Assembly (NCBI RefSeq): GCF_965216805.1
Contig: NZ_CBDCGN010000002.1
Span: 496,001-560,000, forward strand
Length of the DNA stretch: 64,000 bases
Direction of reading: 5' to 3'
From: Panacagrimonas sp965216805
GTDB taxonomy: Bacteria > Pseudomonadota > Gammaproteobacteria > Nevskiales > Nevskiaceae
Made by a program: the position numbers and the translations under genes. The notes beneath the pieces were generated by a model. That model was not told where the DNA came from. It made no database searches and saw nothing but the letters and a program-made list of their open reading frames with translations. Position 1 is the first letter of the stretch, and each line of letters begins with the position of its first letter. Of this stretch, positions 25,972 through 34,708 are shown one piece after another.

Positions 25972-26384
25972 AGCTGGTGCTGAGCGCATCCGAAGTGGTG
26001 CAACTGATCACGGCCGGATTCAAGTCCGATACGCCGTTCTTTCATGTCGACGAACTGCAGCCCGGCTTCGCACGCGTGCACATGCCGTTTCGCAAGTGGA
26101 TGCTGCGACCCGGCGGTGTCATTTCGGGGCCCGCGCTGTTCACCACCGCAGACCTGGCGATGTATGCGCTGGTGCTGTCGCATCTGGGGCCGCGGATGAT
26201 GGCAGTCACCTCCAACCTCAATCTCAACTTTCTCAACAAAGGTCTGGCCGCGGACGTGCATGCCGAGGCCAGCCTGCTCAAGCTCGGTCGCAAGCTGGCG
26301 GTGATGGAGGTCAGGCTGTGCTGCGGCGACGATCCCACCCTGGTGGCACAGGCCACCGGCAGTTACAGCCTGCCTTCGGCCTAA
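25962..26384 (+). CDS. Hotdog-fold thioesterase (PaaI / DUF4442 type)
   Basis: A 140-residue hotdog-fold protein, recognised from FFHVDELQPGFARVHMPFRKWMLRPGGVISGPALFTTADLAMYALVL and the following VTSNLNLNFLNKGLAADVHAEASLLK. Such proteins hydrolyse acyl-CoA or acyl-ACP thioesters. The ATG overlaps the end of the TSUP gene; GAGGGG lies 8 bases upstream. Substrate chain is unknown. The esterase-like lipoprotein gene ends 12 bases beyond on the other strand. Confidence 0.83.
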   Translation: MDLKLVLSASEVVQLITAGFKSDTPFFHVDELQPGFARVHMPFRKWMLRPGGVISGPALFTTADLAMYALVLSHLGPRMMAVTSNLNLNFLNKGLAADVHAEASLLKLGRKLAVMEVRLCCGDDPTLVAQATGSYSLPSA

Positions 26385-26396
26385 GGCCTCGGGCAC

Positions 26397-27263
26397 TCAG
26401 CGCAGGTAGCGGTCCAGAAAATCCAGCGCCGCCTGCACCGCCTTGCCGTCGGCGAAGAAGCCGCTGATGTGGCCGTGGCCGTGAATCACGAACAGTTCGT
26501 TGGGCACTCCGGCCGCGCTCAACGCCACGCGGTAGTTCTCGGCTTGTTCGAACGGCACGTAATCGTCGAGCGTGGCGTGGTACTGGAACACCGGCGGATG
26601 CCCGGGCCGGACGTAGGTGATGGGCGATGCGGCACGAAAGGTGTCGAAGATCTCGTCGCGTTCGCCGCCGAGGAAATTCGGCACCAGATAGCCACCTTCG
26701 TAAGCGGCCAGATCGCTCGGATTGCCGCCGGCCACCAGCGCTTTCATCTGCGTGTTGGCAGCCCCCAGCTCGGGGTCGTCCGCCACCGCCGCGGTCAGCG
26801 AGATCAGATGCGCGCCGGCGGAGTAACCGAAACCGCCGATGCGATCCGGATCGATGCCGTAGGCCGCAGCCTGTTCGCGCATCCAGCGGGCCGCCTGCTG
26901 CACGTCCTGCAACTGCGCAGGAAAGATGTGCTCCGGCACCAGCCGGTAGGTGCTGTTCACCACCAGATAGCCGCGCGTCGCGATGCGCTCGGCCAGGCCC
27001 TCCACCTGATCGCGATCACCGCGTTTCCAGGCGCCGCCATGCACCAGCAGCACCGAGGGATGCGGGCCCTTGGCTTCCGGCGTGTAGATGTCCGCCAGCA
27101 GCTCCTGCGGCCAGCCTGGCGGGCTCACCACTACGTCGCGAACCACGCTGTAGCCACCGACCACCGGCGCCGGCGGCGGTGAGGCCGGCTTGCCGATATG
27201 GGTGGTGCCGCAGGCGCTCAGCAGCAGCGCGATCAATGCCAGGACAAGAGCTGAAAGTTTCAT
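26397..27263 (-). CDS. Alpha/beta-hydrolase lipoprotein (BD-FAE / HSL-like esterase)
   Basis: A 288-residue exported esterase-like protein. A lipoprotein signal ends with lipobox LSAC at residue 18. The alpha/beta-hydrolase core shows the oxyanion motif LVHGGAWKRGD, the nucleophile elbow GFGYSAGAH, and likely acid and base in LDDYVPF and HGHGHISG. It belongs with BD-FAE/hormone-sensitive-lipase-type carboxylesterases. Substrate unknown. The next 268 bases upstream show no convincing gene. Confidence 0.82.
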   Translation of the reverse strand: MKLSALVLALIALLLSACGTTHIGKPASPPPAPVVGGYSVVRDVVVSPPGWPQELLADIYTPEAKGPHPSVLLVHGGAWKRGDRDQVEGLAERIATRGYLVVNSTYRLVPEHIFPAQLQDVQQAARWMREQAAAYGIDPDRIGGFGYSAGAHLISLTAAVADDPELGAANTQMKALVAGGNPSDLAAYEGGYLVPNFLGGERDEIFDTFRAASPITYVRPGHPPVFQYHATLDDYVPFEQAENYRVALSAAGVPNELFVIHGHGHISGFFADGKAVQAALDFLDRYLR

Positions 27264-27531
27264 GCCGACGCGGCCTCAAGATCAGTTGGACCTTACGCAC
27301 CCCAGGCTTGGGCAGACGCAATGCCGGTGTCGGAGTGCGGACGCTGGGCGCAGCGGCCGCACTGCTACCGCTCCTGGCGCCGGTCAGGAAAGGTCTGCAA
27401 TAGGGTCCGTGATCAGCGCCAACAAACAAACACCGCGAGTAGGGCGGCCCGTGGCCGCCGATTCATGCTCGGAATGCCTGACCAACAGGAACGGTTCTAT
27501 CGCACCGGGACCTTGCATGGAAACCCGGGCG

Positions 27532-28302
27532 TTACGCCACAGCTCTGACAATCTCCGCGCTCCGCCCGCGATGCTGCCGATAGATGCCGGCCGCCCATTG
27601 CGCCGCAGGGTGCTCGATCAGCGCCGCGCGGTACGCTTGCAGATAGGACGGCAGCTCCACCTGCAGCGGGTATTGAAGTTCCGGCGGCTGCAGCGCCGGG
27701 GCCAGCAGCGCAGCCGCGGTCAGGTCCGCCACGCTGAAGGCCTCGCCAACCAGATATGCACGGCCATGACGTTGCTGCTCGATGCGGTCCAGCGCGGCTG
27801 CCACGATGGCGCGGTCCTTCTCCAGATTCGCCGCACTGATTTTGTGGCGCAGCCGGTAGAACGCCGGAAACACCCTCAGCAGGGGACGCAAACTGCGGTA
27901 GGCCTGCTCCGGCATGCCGGTGGTCAACACGCGCAGTGCAATGTCCGGATCATCGCGGAACAGCGGCGTGACAACGGCCGCACGCAGCGCCGGCCCCAGG
28001 GTTTCATCCAGATCCTCCTCCAGCGCCAGCGCGCGTTCACGCACGGAGGCATCCTGCGGATACAGCGGCGGATCCGGATAGCGCGTCTCCAGCCGGTCGA
28101 TGATGCGCGTGGAGTCGGCTATCGCCGCGCCGTCCAGCCACAGGATCGGCAAATGACCCTGCCCGGTGGCCCGCCACGCACGGATCAAATAGTTTGGCCC
28201 CAGCACGCGACGGCGATGGGCGATGCCCTTGTAGTCCAGCGCCCAGCGCACCTTTTCGTTGAAGTGCGACAGCGGGATGTGCCAGAGCAGTGGGGTGTTC
28301 AT
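27532..28302 (-). CDS. Glutathione S-transferase-like protein
   Basis: A 256-residue GST-fold protein: thioredoxin-like N-terminus (LLWHIPLSHFNEKVRWALDYKGIAH, then GQGHLPILWLDGAAIADSTRIIDRLE) and an all-helical C-terminal domain with AYLVGEAFSVADLTAAALLAPALQPPE. The N-terminal Ser/His pattern resembles the faeA/MetaxinB-like GST groups more than classical ones. Enzyme activity is unproven. A bracketing palindrome repeat lies just upstream of its start. Confidence 0.82.
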   Translation of the reverse strand: MNTPLLWHIPLSHFNEKVRWALDYKGIAHRRRVLGPNYLIRAWRATGQGHLPILWLDGAAIADSTRIIDRLETRYPDPPLYPQDASVRERALALEEDLDETLGPALRAAVVTPLFRDDPDIALRVLTTGMPEQAYRSLRPLLRVFPAFYRLRHKISAANLEKDRAIVAAALDRIEQQRHGRAYLVGEAFSVADLTAAALLAPALQPPELQYPLQVELPSYLQAYRAALIEHPAAQWAAGIYRQHRGRSAEIVRAVA

Positions 28303-28340
28303 GGTGGGCTCTAGTCGCGTTGACTGTTCTCTCAGCCAGC

Positions 28341-28423
28341 TTGGCCCGGATGAAATCCGGGATTTTTTCGATCTAAAGAATGAATCTTGAAGGATGGACT
28401 GCCCCGGATTTCATCCGGGCTAC
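28341..28423. repeat. GTAGCCCGG-type bracketing palindrome, copy 1
   Basis: Two arms in inverse orientation, GGCCCGGATGAAATCCGGGA on the left and CCCCGGATTTCATCCGGGC(TAC) on the right, 40 bases apart. Each arm is itself a small hairpin (CCCGGAT-GAA-ATCCGGG). The left arm runs into six T residues and so also resembles a plus-strand terminator. It lies between the GST-like gene and the araC-type gene. Confidence 0.75.
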
Positions 28424-28541
28424 GACGACTGACCGGTCGAGCAGAGTGCACTCCCGCCGGCGACGCTTTGCGGGCAACGCCAGCCGCTGGATGGGGGCAT
28501 ATGCTGTTCCGCGGCGTGCAGCTCTGCCGCGCGCCTCCGGC

Positions 28542-29573
28542 TCAGTCTTGCGCCCGGCTTCGCCGCAACCGCCCCGGTGGATGCCCGGTCCAGCGCTTGA
28601 AGGCGCGCTGGAAGCTTGCCTCGTCGGCAAAGCCCAGTTCCTGTGCCAGCGCCAGGGTGGGCGTGGCGCTGGTCTGCAACCGGTAGATCGCCCAGTCACG
28701 ACGCAGGTGGTCGCGAAGGGTCTGGAACGAGGTCTGGTCCTTGGCCAGATGACGCTGCAGTGAGCTGGGCGAGCAATGCAGTGCGTCTGCGGTCTGCTTC
28801 AGGTCCTGCCACTGGCCGTGGCGGGTGTGTTCGAGTTGCAGGTGCGCACGCACGCGGTCGGCGTAGCGGGTGGCGATGACCGGCACCACCATGTCGAGCA
28901 CGGCTTTCTCCAGATAATCGGCCAGCGTGCTGGCGTCGCGGCGCACCGGACCCTGCATGCGAGCGGACTGGAACCAGATGGCGGAGTGCGCGGCGCCGAA
29001 CACCAGCTCGGTCGGAAAGATGTTGAGGTAGAAGTCGCCATGCGCAGGCCGCGGGAACGCCAGCTCCACGCGCTCGGCGCGCAGCCTGCCGGTGTCCAGC
29101 CAGCTCATCAGGCGCCACATCAACCGCAGCAGCAGGCCATGCACGAACGGCCGCTCGGCGACCGCGGCGGTGACGAAGCGCAGGATCACGCGCACATGAC
29201 GGCCATCGTCCTCCAGCACCGGCGTCAGATCGTCCTGCAGCAGGCTCAAGGTGCGCAGGTACTGATCGAGGGCTTCGACCAGGGTGGCGCCGCCGTGCAG
29301 TGCCGCCGAGGCCAGCAGCGCGTAGCTGCCCCGGCGCAGCTTGCGCGTGAACAGGCCCATCGTTTCGTCGTTGAGCGCCGCCATCGCGCGAAGCAGCAGC
29401 CGGGCGTACTGCGTGGCGCTGACGTAGTGGTCGCGATCCAGTGGCAGCAGCGGATCGATGCCGGCAGCTTCCAGCAGCGGCGCGGTGTCGATTCCCTGGT
29501 GGCGCACGCCGGCCAGCGCTTCGAATGCGAAGACGGCCGGAATGGCGACAGGGGCGTCTGCAGGCACGGACAC
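28542..29573 (-). CDS. AraC-family transcriptional regulator (Arabinose_bd/OruR type)
   Basis: About 343 residues: an N-terminal ligand-sensing domain (FAFEALAGVRHQGIDTAPLLEAAGI...YVSATQYARLLLRAMAALNDETMG) and a C-terminal double helix-turn-helix (LKQTADALHCSPSSLQRHL, then LAQELGFADEASFQRAFKRWTGHPPG). The GTG giving VSVPADAPVAIP was chosen; an ATG 34 codons upstream is in frame but leaves only 20 bases to the divergent thiolase gene, so the start is uncertain. The position suggests it controls the adjacent lipid operon. Confidence 0.85.
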   Translation of the reverse strand: MSVPADAPVAIPAVFAFEALAGVRHQGIDTAPLLEAAGIDPLLPLDRDHYVSATQYARLLLRAMAALNDETMGLFTRKLRRGSYALLASAALHGGATLVEALDQYLRTLSLLQDDLTPVLEDDGRHVRVILRFVTAAVAERPFVHGLLLRLMWRLMSWLDTGRLRAERVELAFPRPAHGDFYLNIFPTELVFGAAHSAIWFQSARMQGPVRRDASTLADYLEKAVLDMVVPVIATRYADRVRAHLQLEHTRHGQWQDLKQTADALHCSPSSLQRHLAKDQTSFQTLRDHLRRDWAIYRLQTSATPTLALAQELGFADEASFQRAFKRWTGHPPGRLRRSRAQD

Positions 29574-29695
29574 GGATCGGGCTGATGGATAGTGCAAGTT
29601 GAATGCGGTCTGCCGCCATGGTGCACGCCGGGCGCGGCGCGGAACATCGCAGGGTCCCCGGGCAGTCTGCCCCATACCCTGAAGGTGGAACCAAG

Positions 29696-30880
29696 ATGAC
29701 TCAGAACGTGATGGTGGCCGGTGTCGGCCTGGTGCCGTTTTCCAAGCCTGGCGCCAGCGAACCCTATCCGAAGATGTCCGCGCAGGCGGTGCGCGCGGCG
29801 CTCGCCGATGCCGGCATCGAGTACGCGCACGTCGAGCAGGCCTATGTGGGCTATGTGTACGGCGATTCCACCGCCGGCCAGCGTGCGTTGTACGAGGTGG
29901 GCATGACCGGCATCCCGGTGGTCAACGTCAACAACAACTGCTCCACCGGCTCCACCGCGCTGTACCTGGCCAACCACGCGGTGGCCAGTGGCCAGGCCGA
30001 GTGCGTGCTGGCGCTGGGCTTCGAGCAGATGAATCGCGGTGCCATCGCCAGCCAGTTCGGTGACCGGCCGAGCCCGTTCGACCGCTTCGACGAGGCCACG
30101 CAGGCGCTGGTCGGCCACAGCGAGGTACCGCTGGCACTGCGCTACTTCGGCGGCGCCGGCCAGGCGCACATGCAGCAGTACGGCACGCGGCTCGAGACCT
30201 TCGCGAAGATTCGCGCCAAGGCCAGCCGCCACGCCGCGCGCAATCCGGTAGCGCTGTTCCGCGACGTGGTCACCGCCGAGGATGTGATGAACTCGCCGGC
30301 CGTGTGGCCCGGGGTGATGACGCGCCTGATGGCCTGCCCGCCCACCTGCGGCGCCGGTGCCGCGATTCTGTGCACGGAAGCCTTCGCCCAGCGTCACGGC
30401 ATCGTCGCTGGAGTACGCATCCGCGCCCAGGCCATGACCACCGACACCGCAACCACGTTCGAGGCGCGCGACATGCGCGAGGTCGTGGGCTATTCGATGG
30501 CCAAGCGCGCGGCGCAGAAGGTCTACGAGGCGGCCGGCATCGGGCCGCAGGACATCGACGTGGTCGAGCTGCACGACTGCTTCGCGCAGAACGAGCTGAT
30601 CAGCTACGAATCGCTGGGCCTGTGCCCCGAGGGCGGTGCCGAAAAGTTCGTGGAAGACGGCGACAACACCTACGGGGGCCGCTACGTGGTCAATCCCTCC
30701 GGCGGCCTGCTATCCAAGGGACACCCGCTGGGCGCCACCGGCCTTGCGCAGTGCAGCGAGCTGGTACAGCAACTGCGCGGGCAGGCCGGGCCGCGCCAGG
30801 TGGAAGGCGCGCGGCTGGCGCTGCAGCACAACCTGGGATTGGGCGGCGCCTGCGTCGTTACGCTGTACGAGGCGGTCTGA
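29696..30880 (+). CDS. Thiolase-family lipid-transfer protein (SCP-x/sterol carrier-like thiolase)
   Basis: A 394-residue thiolase of the non-decarboxylating SCP-x type. It has VNVNNNCSTGSTALYLA with the nucleophilic Cys, the VELHDCFAQNELISYESLGLCPEGGAE block with the HDCF motif, and the C-terminal NPSGGLLSKGHPLGATGLAQCSELV and NLGLGGACVVTLYE motifs. Such enzymes cleave 3-ketoacyl-CoA or sterol side-chain intermediates, or carry out retro-aldol cleavage with a partner. It is the first gene of a likely five-gene operon. An AGG-rich sequence precedes the ATG. Confidence 0.88.
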   Translation: MTQNVMVAGVGLVPFSKPGASEPYPKMSAQAVRAALADAGIEYAHVEQAYVGYVYGDSTAGQRALYEVGMTGIPVVNVNNNCSTGSTALYLANHAVASGQAECVLALGFEQMNRGAIASQFGDRPSPFDRFDEATQALVGHSEVPLALRYFGGAGQAHMQQYGTRLETFAKIRAKASRHAARNPVALFRDVVTAEDVMNSPAVWPGVMTRLMACPPTCGAGAAILCTEAFAQRHGIVAGVRIRAQAMTTDTATTFEARDMREVVGYSMAKRAAQKVYEAAGIGPQDIDVVELHDCFAQNELISYESLGLCPEGGAEKFVEDGDNTYGGRYVVNPSGGLLSKGHPLGATGLAQCSELVQQLRGQAGPRQVEGARLALQHNLGLGGACVVTLYEAV

Positions 30881-30899
30881 ACCCGAACCGCGAAGTCCG

Positions 30900-30966
30900 G
30901 TAGCCCGGGTGTAACCCGGGGTTTCCGCCACACGTCGAGACCTCACCCCGGGGTGCACCCGGGCCA
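30900..30966. repeat. GTAGCCCGG-type bracketing palindrome, copy 2
   Basis: Left arm GTAGCCCGGGTGTAACCCGGGG (30900-30921, given with its internal hairpin) and inverse right arm starting CCCCGGGGTGCACCCGGG (from 30946) are about 25 bases apart. It sits in the spacer between the thiolase and MaoC genes of the same operon, 20 bases after the thiolase stop. Confidence 0.75.
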
Positions 30967-31032
30967 CCCACTGCTGTCCGACGCGGCTTGAATCTAGACC
31001 GACTCATAAACTTGACGAGGAGCGCGAACAAC

Positions 31033-31473
31033 ATGATTGACCGCAGCTGGATCGGGCGCGAACTGGCGCCGGTGGACCTCACGCTGGAACGTGGCCGTCT
31101 GCGCTTCTTCGCGCGGGCCATCGGCGAGACCGATCCGGTCTACACCGACGTGCAGGCCGCGCAGCGCGCGGGCTATGCGGACCTGCCGGCGCCGCCGACG
31201 TTTCTGTTCGGTGCCGAGCTGGACGGCGGCACTTTGGACCGTCTGCTGGCCGACTTGGGCGTGCCCATCGCCAAGATCCTCCACGGCGAGCAGGGGTTCA
31301 CCTATCACCGCCCCGCCTGTGCTGGCGAGACCATCACGGTGCAGTCGCGCATCGCCGACATCTTCGACAAGAAAAGCGGCGCTCTGGAATTCGTGGTGAA
31401 GACCAGCGAGGCACGCAATGCCGCCGGCGAGCTGGTGGCCGAGCTGCGCAGCGTCATCGTCGTGCGCCACTGA
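31033..31473 (+). CDS. MaoC-like dehydratase, N-terminal-type (FAS1-like hotdog)
   Basis: A 146-residue hotdog protein of the MaoC N-terminal/HTD2 type: IGRELAPVDLTLERGRLRFFARAIGETDPVYTD, then GYADLPAPPTFLFG and HGEQGFTYHRPACAGETITVQSRI. Such subunits usually pair with a catalytic MaoC partner to form a heteromeric enoyl-CoA hydratase. The next gene is exactly such a partner, 14 bases away. The ATG giving MIDRSWIG behind AGGAG was chosen. Confidence 0.85.
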   Translation: MIDRSWIGRELAPVDLTLERGRLRFFARAIGETDPVYTDVQAAQRAGYADLPAPPTFLFGAELDGGTLDRLLADLGVPIAKILHGEQGFTYHRPACAGETITVQSRIADIFDKKSGALEFVVKTSEARNAAGELVAELRSVIVVRH

Positions 31474-31487
31474 CACGAAAGGACAAC

Positions 31488-31901
31488 ATGAACCCGAAGA
31501 CTTCCGTCAACGTCGGCGACGCGCTGCCCGAGCTGCAGCTGCCCGCCATTGATCGCGCGACGCTGGCGCTGTTCGCCGGCGCCTCCGGCGATCACAACCC
31601 GATTCACATCGACCTCGACTTTGCGCGGCGTGCCGGCATGGCCGACGTGTTCGCCCACGGCATGCTCGGCATGGCCTGGCTCGGCCGGCTGCTGACCGGC
31701 TGGCGGCCGCAGGCACAACTGCGCCGATTCGATGTCCGCTTCGGCGCCATCACGCACCTGGGCAACGCGCCGGTGCTGAGCGGCAAGGTGCTGGAAGTGC
31801 TGGAGCAGGACGGTGAGACGTGCGCCCGCGTGCAGGTGGAGATGCGCAACCAGTTCGGACTATCCAAGATTCAGGGCGAAGCCCTGGTCGCGCTGGGCTG
31901 A
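31488..31901 (+). CDS. MaoC-like enoyl-CoA hydratase (catalytic-type hotdog)
   Basis: A 137-residue MaoC-domain protein with the catalytic Asp/His motif GASGDHNPIHIDLDFARRAGMADVFAHGMLGMAWLGRLL. It hydrates trans-2-enoyl-CoA thioesters. The adjacent smaller hotdog gene probably encodes the non-catalytic half of a heterodimer, as in steroid-degrading ChsH1/ChsH2-like and MaoC pairs. AAGGA lies 6 bases before the ATG. Confidence 0.86.
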   Translation: MNPKTSVNVGDALPELQLPAIDRATLALFAGASGDHNPIHIDLDFARRAGMADVFAHGMLGMAWLGRLLTGWRPQAQLRRFDVRFGAITHLGNAPVLSGKVLEVLEQDGETCARVQVEMRNQFGLSKIQGEALVALG

Positions 31902-31937
31902 TCCGGACACCAACCAAAACCGACAAGGAGAACACAG

Positions 31938-32765
31938 ATGGGCAAGCTGGACGGCAAGGTCGCAATCGTGACCGGATCGGGGCGCGGCATCGGGCAGGCG
32001 GTGGCGCTGAAACTGGTGGAGGAAGGCGCCAGCGTGGTGATCAACGATCTCGACGCCGGCCCGGCCGAGGAGACCGTTGCACGCATCACCGCTGCCGGCG
32101 GCAAGGCGGTGGCCTGCATCGGCAGCGTGACCGCGCCGGACTTTGCGGAGCGCTTCGTCGGGACCGCGGTGGAGCAGCTTGGCGGGCTGCATATCATCGT
32201 CAACAACGCCGGCTACACCTGGGACAACGTGCTGCAGAAGATGAGCGACGAGCAGTGGTACGGCATGGTCGACGTGCACATGACCGCACCCTTCCGCATC
32301 CTGCGCGCAGCCAGCGAATACATCCGCATCGCCTCGAAGAAGGAGGCCGAGAGCGGCCTGTCCGTGCACCGCAAGGTCGTCAATATCTCCTCGATCGCGG
32401 GTGTCGGCGGCAATGCGGGGCAGATCAACTACGCCGCCGCCAAGGCCGGCATCATCGGCCTGACGCGGGCGCTGGCCAAGGAGTGGGGGCGTTACAAGGT
32501 GAACGTCAACTGCGTGGCTTTCGGCCTGATCAACACGCGCCTGACCAATGCGCCCGCGGACGGGTCCTCGTCGGTGGAGATCGAAGGGCGCAAGATCAAG
32601 ACCGGCGTGAACCCGGATCTGCTCAAGGCGATGGAAGCGCAGATTCCGCTCGGTCGCGGCGGTACGCCCGAGGAGGCTGCAGGCGCGGTGGCAATGCTCT
32701 GCTATCCGGAATCCAATTACGTGTCGGGCGAACTGCTGGTCTGCGGAGGCGGCTTCCGGATCTGA
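31938..32765 (+). CDS. Short-chain dehydrogenase/reductase (FabG/HSD17B4-like)
   Basis: A 275-residue classical SDR: Rossmann motif AIVTGSGRGIGQAVALKL, NNAG at the usual place, catalytic Ser in VVNISSIAG and YxxxK as NYAAAKAG. It probably oxidises a 3-hydroxyacyl-CoA to the 3-keto form, the step between the MaoC hydratase and the thiolase upstream. Strong AGGAG precedes the ATG. The gene is followed by a palindromic repeat. Confidence 0.87.
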   Translation: MGKLDGKVAIVTGSGRGIGQAVALKLVEEGASVVINDLDAGPAEETVARITAAGGKAVACIGSVTAPDFAERFVGTAVEQLGGLHIIVNNAGYTWDNVLQKMSDEQWYGMVDVHMTAPFRILRAASEYIRIASKKEAESGLSVHRKVVNISSIAGVGGNAGQINYAAAKAGIIGLTRALAKEWGRYKVNVNCVAFGLINTRLTNAPADGSSSVEIEGRKIKTGVNPDLLKAMEAQIPLGRGGTPEEAAGAVAMLCYPESNYVSGELLVCGGGFRI

Positions 32766-32827
32766 ACGCTGGGGTTGCACCGCTGCGCCCGCGAGCTGCG
32801 TAGTCCTGTCGGCGGCGCTGCAGATGA

Positions 32828-32896
32828 GTAGTCCGGGTGCAACCCGGGGCCCCCGGTCCGCTGATGACCATCGGCCCCGGGTTGCACCCGGGCTAT
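32828..32896. repeat. GTAGCCCGG-type bracketing palindrome, copy 3
   Basis: Left arm GTAGTCCGGGTGCAACCCGG (from 32828) and inverse right arm CCCCGGGTTGCACCCGGGCT (from 32875) are about 25 bases apart. It lies in the SDR-to-acyl-CoA-ligase spacer of the lipid operon. The sequence is closest to copy 2 (same GGGTG core). Confidence 0.75.
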
Positions 32897-32981
32897 GGGA
32901 GCAGGGGGTGCTGCCCGACTTCCCACGCGCGCCGTCCCGACCAAGAATCGGGGCTATGAACTGACGAGGAGAGCCCCAGCG

Positions 32982-34541
32982 ATGTACCTGACCCAGTCCC
33001 TGCACCGCGCCACGCGGGTACACCCGAACAAGCTCGCCACGGTTTTCGGCGCGCGCCGACACGACTACGCCACCGTCACCGACCGCGTGGCACGCCTGGC
33101 CGGTGCCCTGCGCGGGCTCGGGGTGGCGACCGGCGATCGTGTCGGCATCCTGTCGCTCAATTCCGATCGCTACTTCGAGTACTACTACGCCACCTGGTGG
33201 GCCGGTGCGGTTGTGAACCCCTGCAACACACGCTGGAGCGTGGCGGAGATCGCGTACTCACTGCAGGACTGCGATACGCGCGTGTTGCTGGTCGACGATG
33301 CGTTCCTGCCCAAGCTGCCCGAGCTGCGGGCGCAGGCGAGCTGCCTGAAGCTGCTGATCCACTGCGGCGACGAGCCGACCCCCGATGGCCTGCTGCGCTA
33401 CGGCGATCTGGTTGCAAGCACCGCGCCGGCTGAAGAGCAATTGCGCTCCGGAGAAGATCTGGCGGGCATCTTTTACACCGGCGGCACCACCGGCTTTCCC
33501 AAGGGCGTCATGCTGCCTCACCGCGCGCTCTATGCGAACGCGCTTGCGCTGGGCTGTGCGTACCGCGGCGACATGAGCCAGCTCGTCGGCCTGCATGCCG
33601 CGCCGATGTTCCACCTCGCCGATGGCATGTACCTGCAGGCGCTGGCGTTCGCGGGTGCCACGCACGTGGTGTTGCCGGCATTCGCCCCCGACGCGGTGGC
33701 AGCAGCCATCGCTGGCGAGAAGATCAGCGCCGCGCTGCTGGTTCCAACCATGATCCAGATGCTCGTGGATTCGCCCGCCGCGCAGGAGCACGACCTCTCC
33801 AGCCTGCAACTTCTAATGTACGGCGGCTCACCCATCGCTGAGGCAGTGATCGACCGTGCGCTGACGCTGATGCCGAAGCTCAACATGTTGCAGGCCTACG
33901 GCATGACCGAGATGGCGCCGGTCGTCACGATCCTGACTGCCGCGTATCACGCCGGTGCCGGGCGCGCACAAGGCAAAGTGCGCTCTGCCGGCAAGCCCTG
34001 TTCGATCTGCGACGCGAAGATCGTCGACGAGGACGGCGTCGAGGTGCCGCGCGGAACGGTCGGCGAGATCGCGGTACGTGGGCCGGGCATGATGCTCGGT
34101 TACTGGAACAAGCCGGCCGAGACCGACAAGGCGATCCGCGACGGCTGGTATTTCACTGGCGACGGCGCCTACATGGACGCCGACGGCTTCATCTTCATCG
34201 CCGACCGTCTCAAGGACATGATCGTCACCGGCGGCGAGAACGTGTACTCGGTGGAAGTAGAGAACGCCATCGCGCAGCACCCGGCGGTGCTGCAGTGCGC
34301 GGTCATCGCCATCCCGGACGATCGCTGGGGCGAACTGGTGCACGCTTGCGTGGTGGTGCGGCCGGGCGCAAGCGTGACGCTCGAAGAACTGCAGGCGCAC
34401 TGCAAGGCGCGCATCGCCAACTACAAGGTGCCGCGTTCGATACAGACGGTCGAGGCGCTGCCGATATCGGGCGCCGGCAAAATCCTCAAGAACAAGCTGC
34501 GCGAGCCTTACTGGTCGGGGCGTGAACGCCGGGTCGGGTAG
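32982..34541 (+). CDS. Acyl-CoA synthetase (AMP-binding, long-chain/medium-chain type)
   Basis: A 519-residue ANL-superfamily ligase that activates a carboxylic acid with ATP and CoA. Motifs: GIFYTGGTTGFPKGVMLPHRAL (P-loop), YGMTEMAP (A5-like), GWYFTGDGAYMDADGFIFIADRLKDMIVTGGENVYSVEVE (A7-A8) and the C-terminal lysine in ISGAGKILKNKLRE. The substrate could be a fatty acid or a sterol or terpenoid acid. GAGGAGAG before ATG sets the start. It closes the likely operon with thiolase, MaoC pair and SDR. Confidence 0.88.
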   Translation: MYLTQSLHRATRVHPNKLATVFGARRHDYATVTDRVARLAGALRGLGVATGDRVGILSLNSDRYFEYYYATWWAGAVVNPCNTRWSVAEIAYSLQDCDTRVLLVDDAFLPKLPELRAQASCLKLLIHCGDEPTPDGLLRYGDLVASTAPAEEQLRSGEDLAGIFYTGGTTGFPKGVMLPHRALYANALALGCAYRGDMSQLVGLHAAPMFHLADGMYLQALAFAGATHVVLPAFAPDAVAAAIAGEKISAALLVPTMIQMLVDSPAAQEHDLSSLQLLMYGGSPIAEAVIDRALTLMPKLNMLQAYGMTEMAPVVTILTAAYHAGAGRAQGKVRSAGKPCSICDAKIVDEDGVEVPRGTVGEIAVRGPGMMLGYWNKPAETDKAIRDGWYFTGDGAYMDADGFIFIADRLKDMIVTGGENVYSVEVENAIAQHPAVLQCAVIAIPDDRWGELVHACVVVRPGASVTLEELQAHCKARIANYKVPRSIQTVEALPISGAGKILKNKLREPYWSGRERRVG

Positions 34542-34708
34542 CGCCCGTGTGGTCGCCGCCCGGCCGGGGCTTGGTCGGGACGGCCGCTGATCGCACTCCC
34601 TTGCGGGGGAGGTCGCGCGCACCTGGCAGTGTGCTGCCGGGCACAAAAACTGTGCGGGGACCGGCCACCACGCTGCTTGCGGGCGGTGCGATCCGTTACG
34701 CTGCAGAC

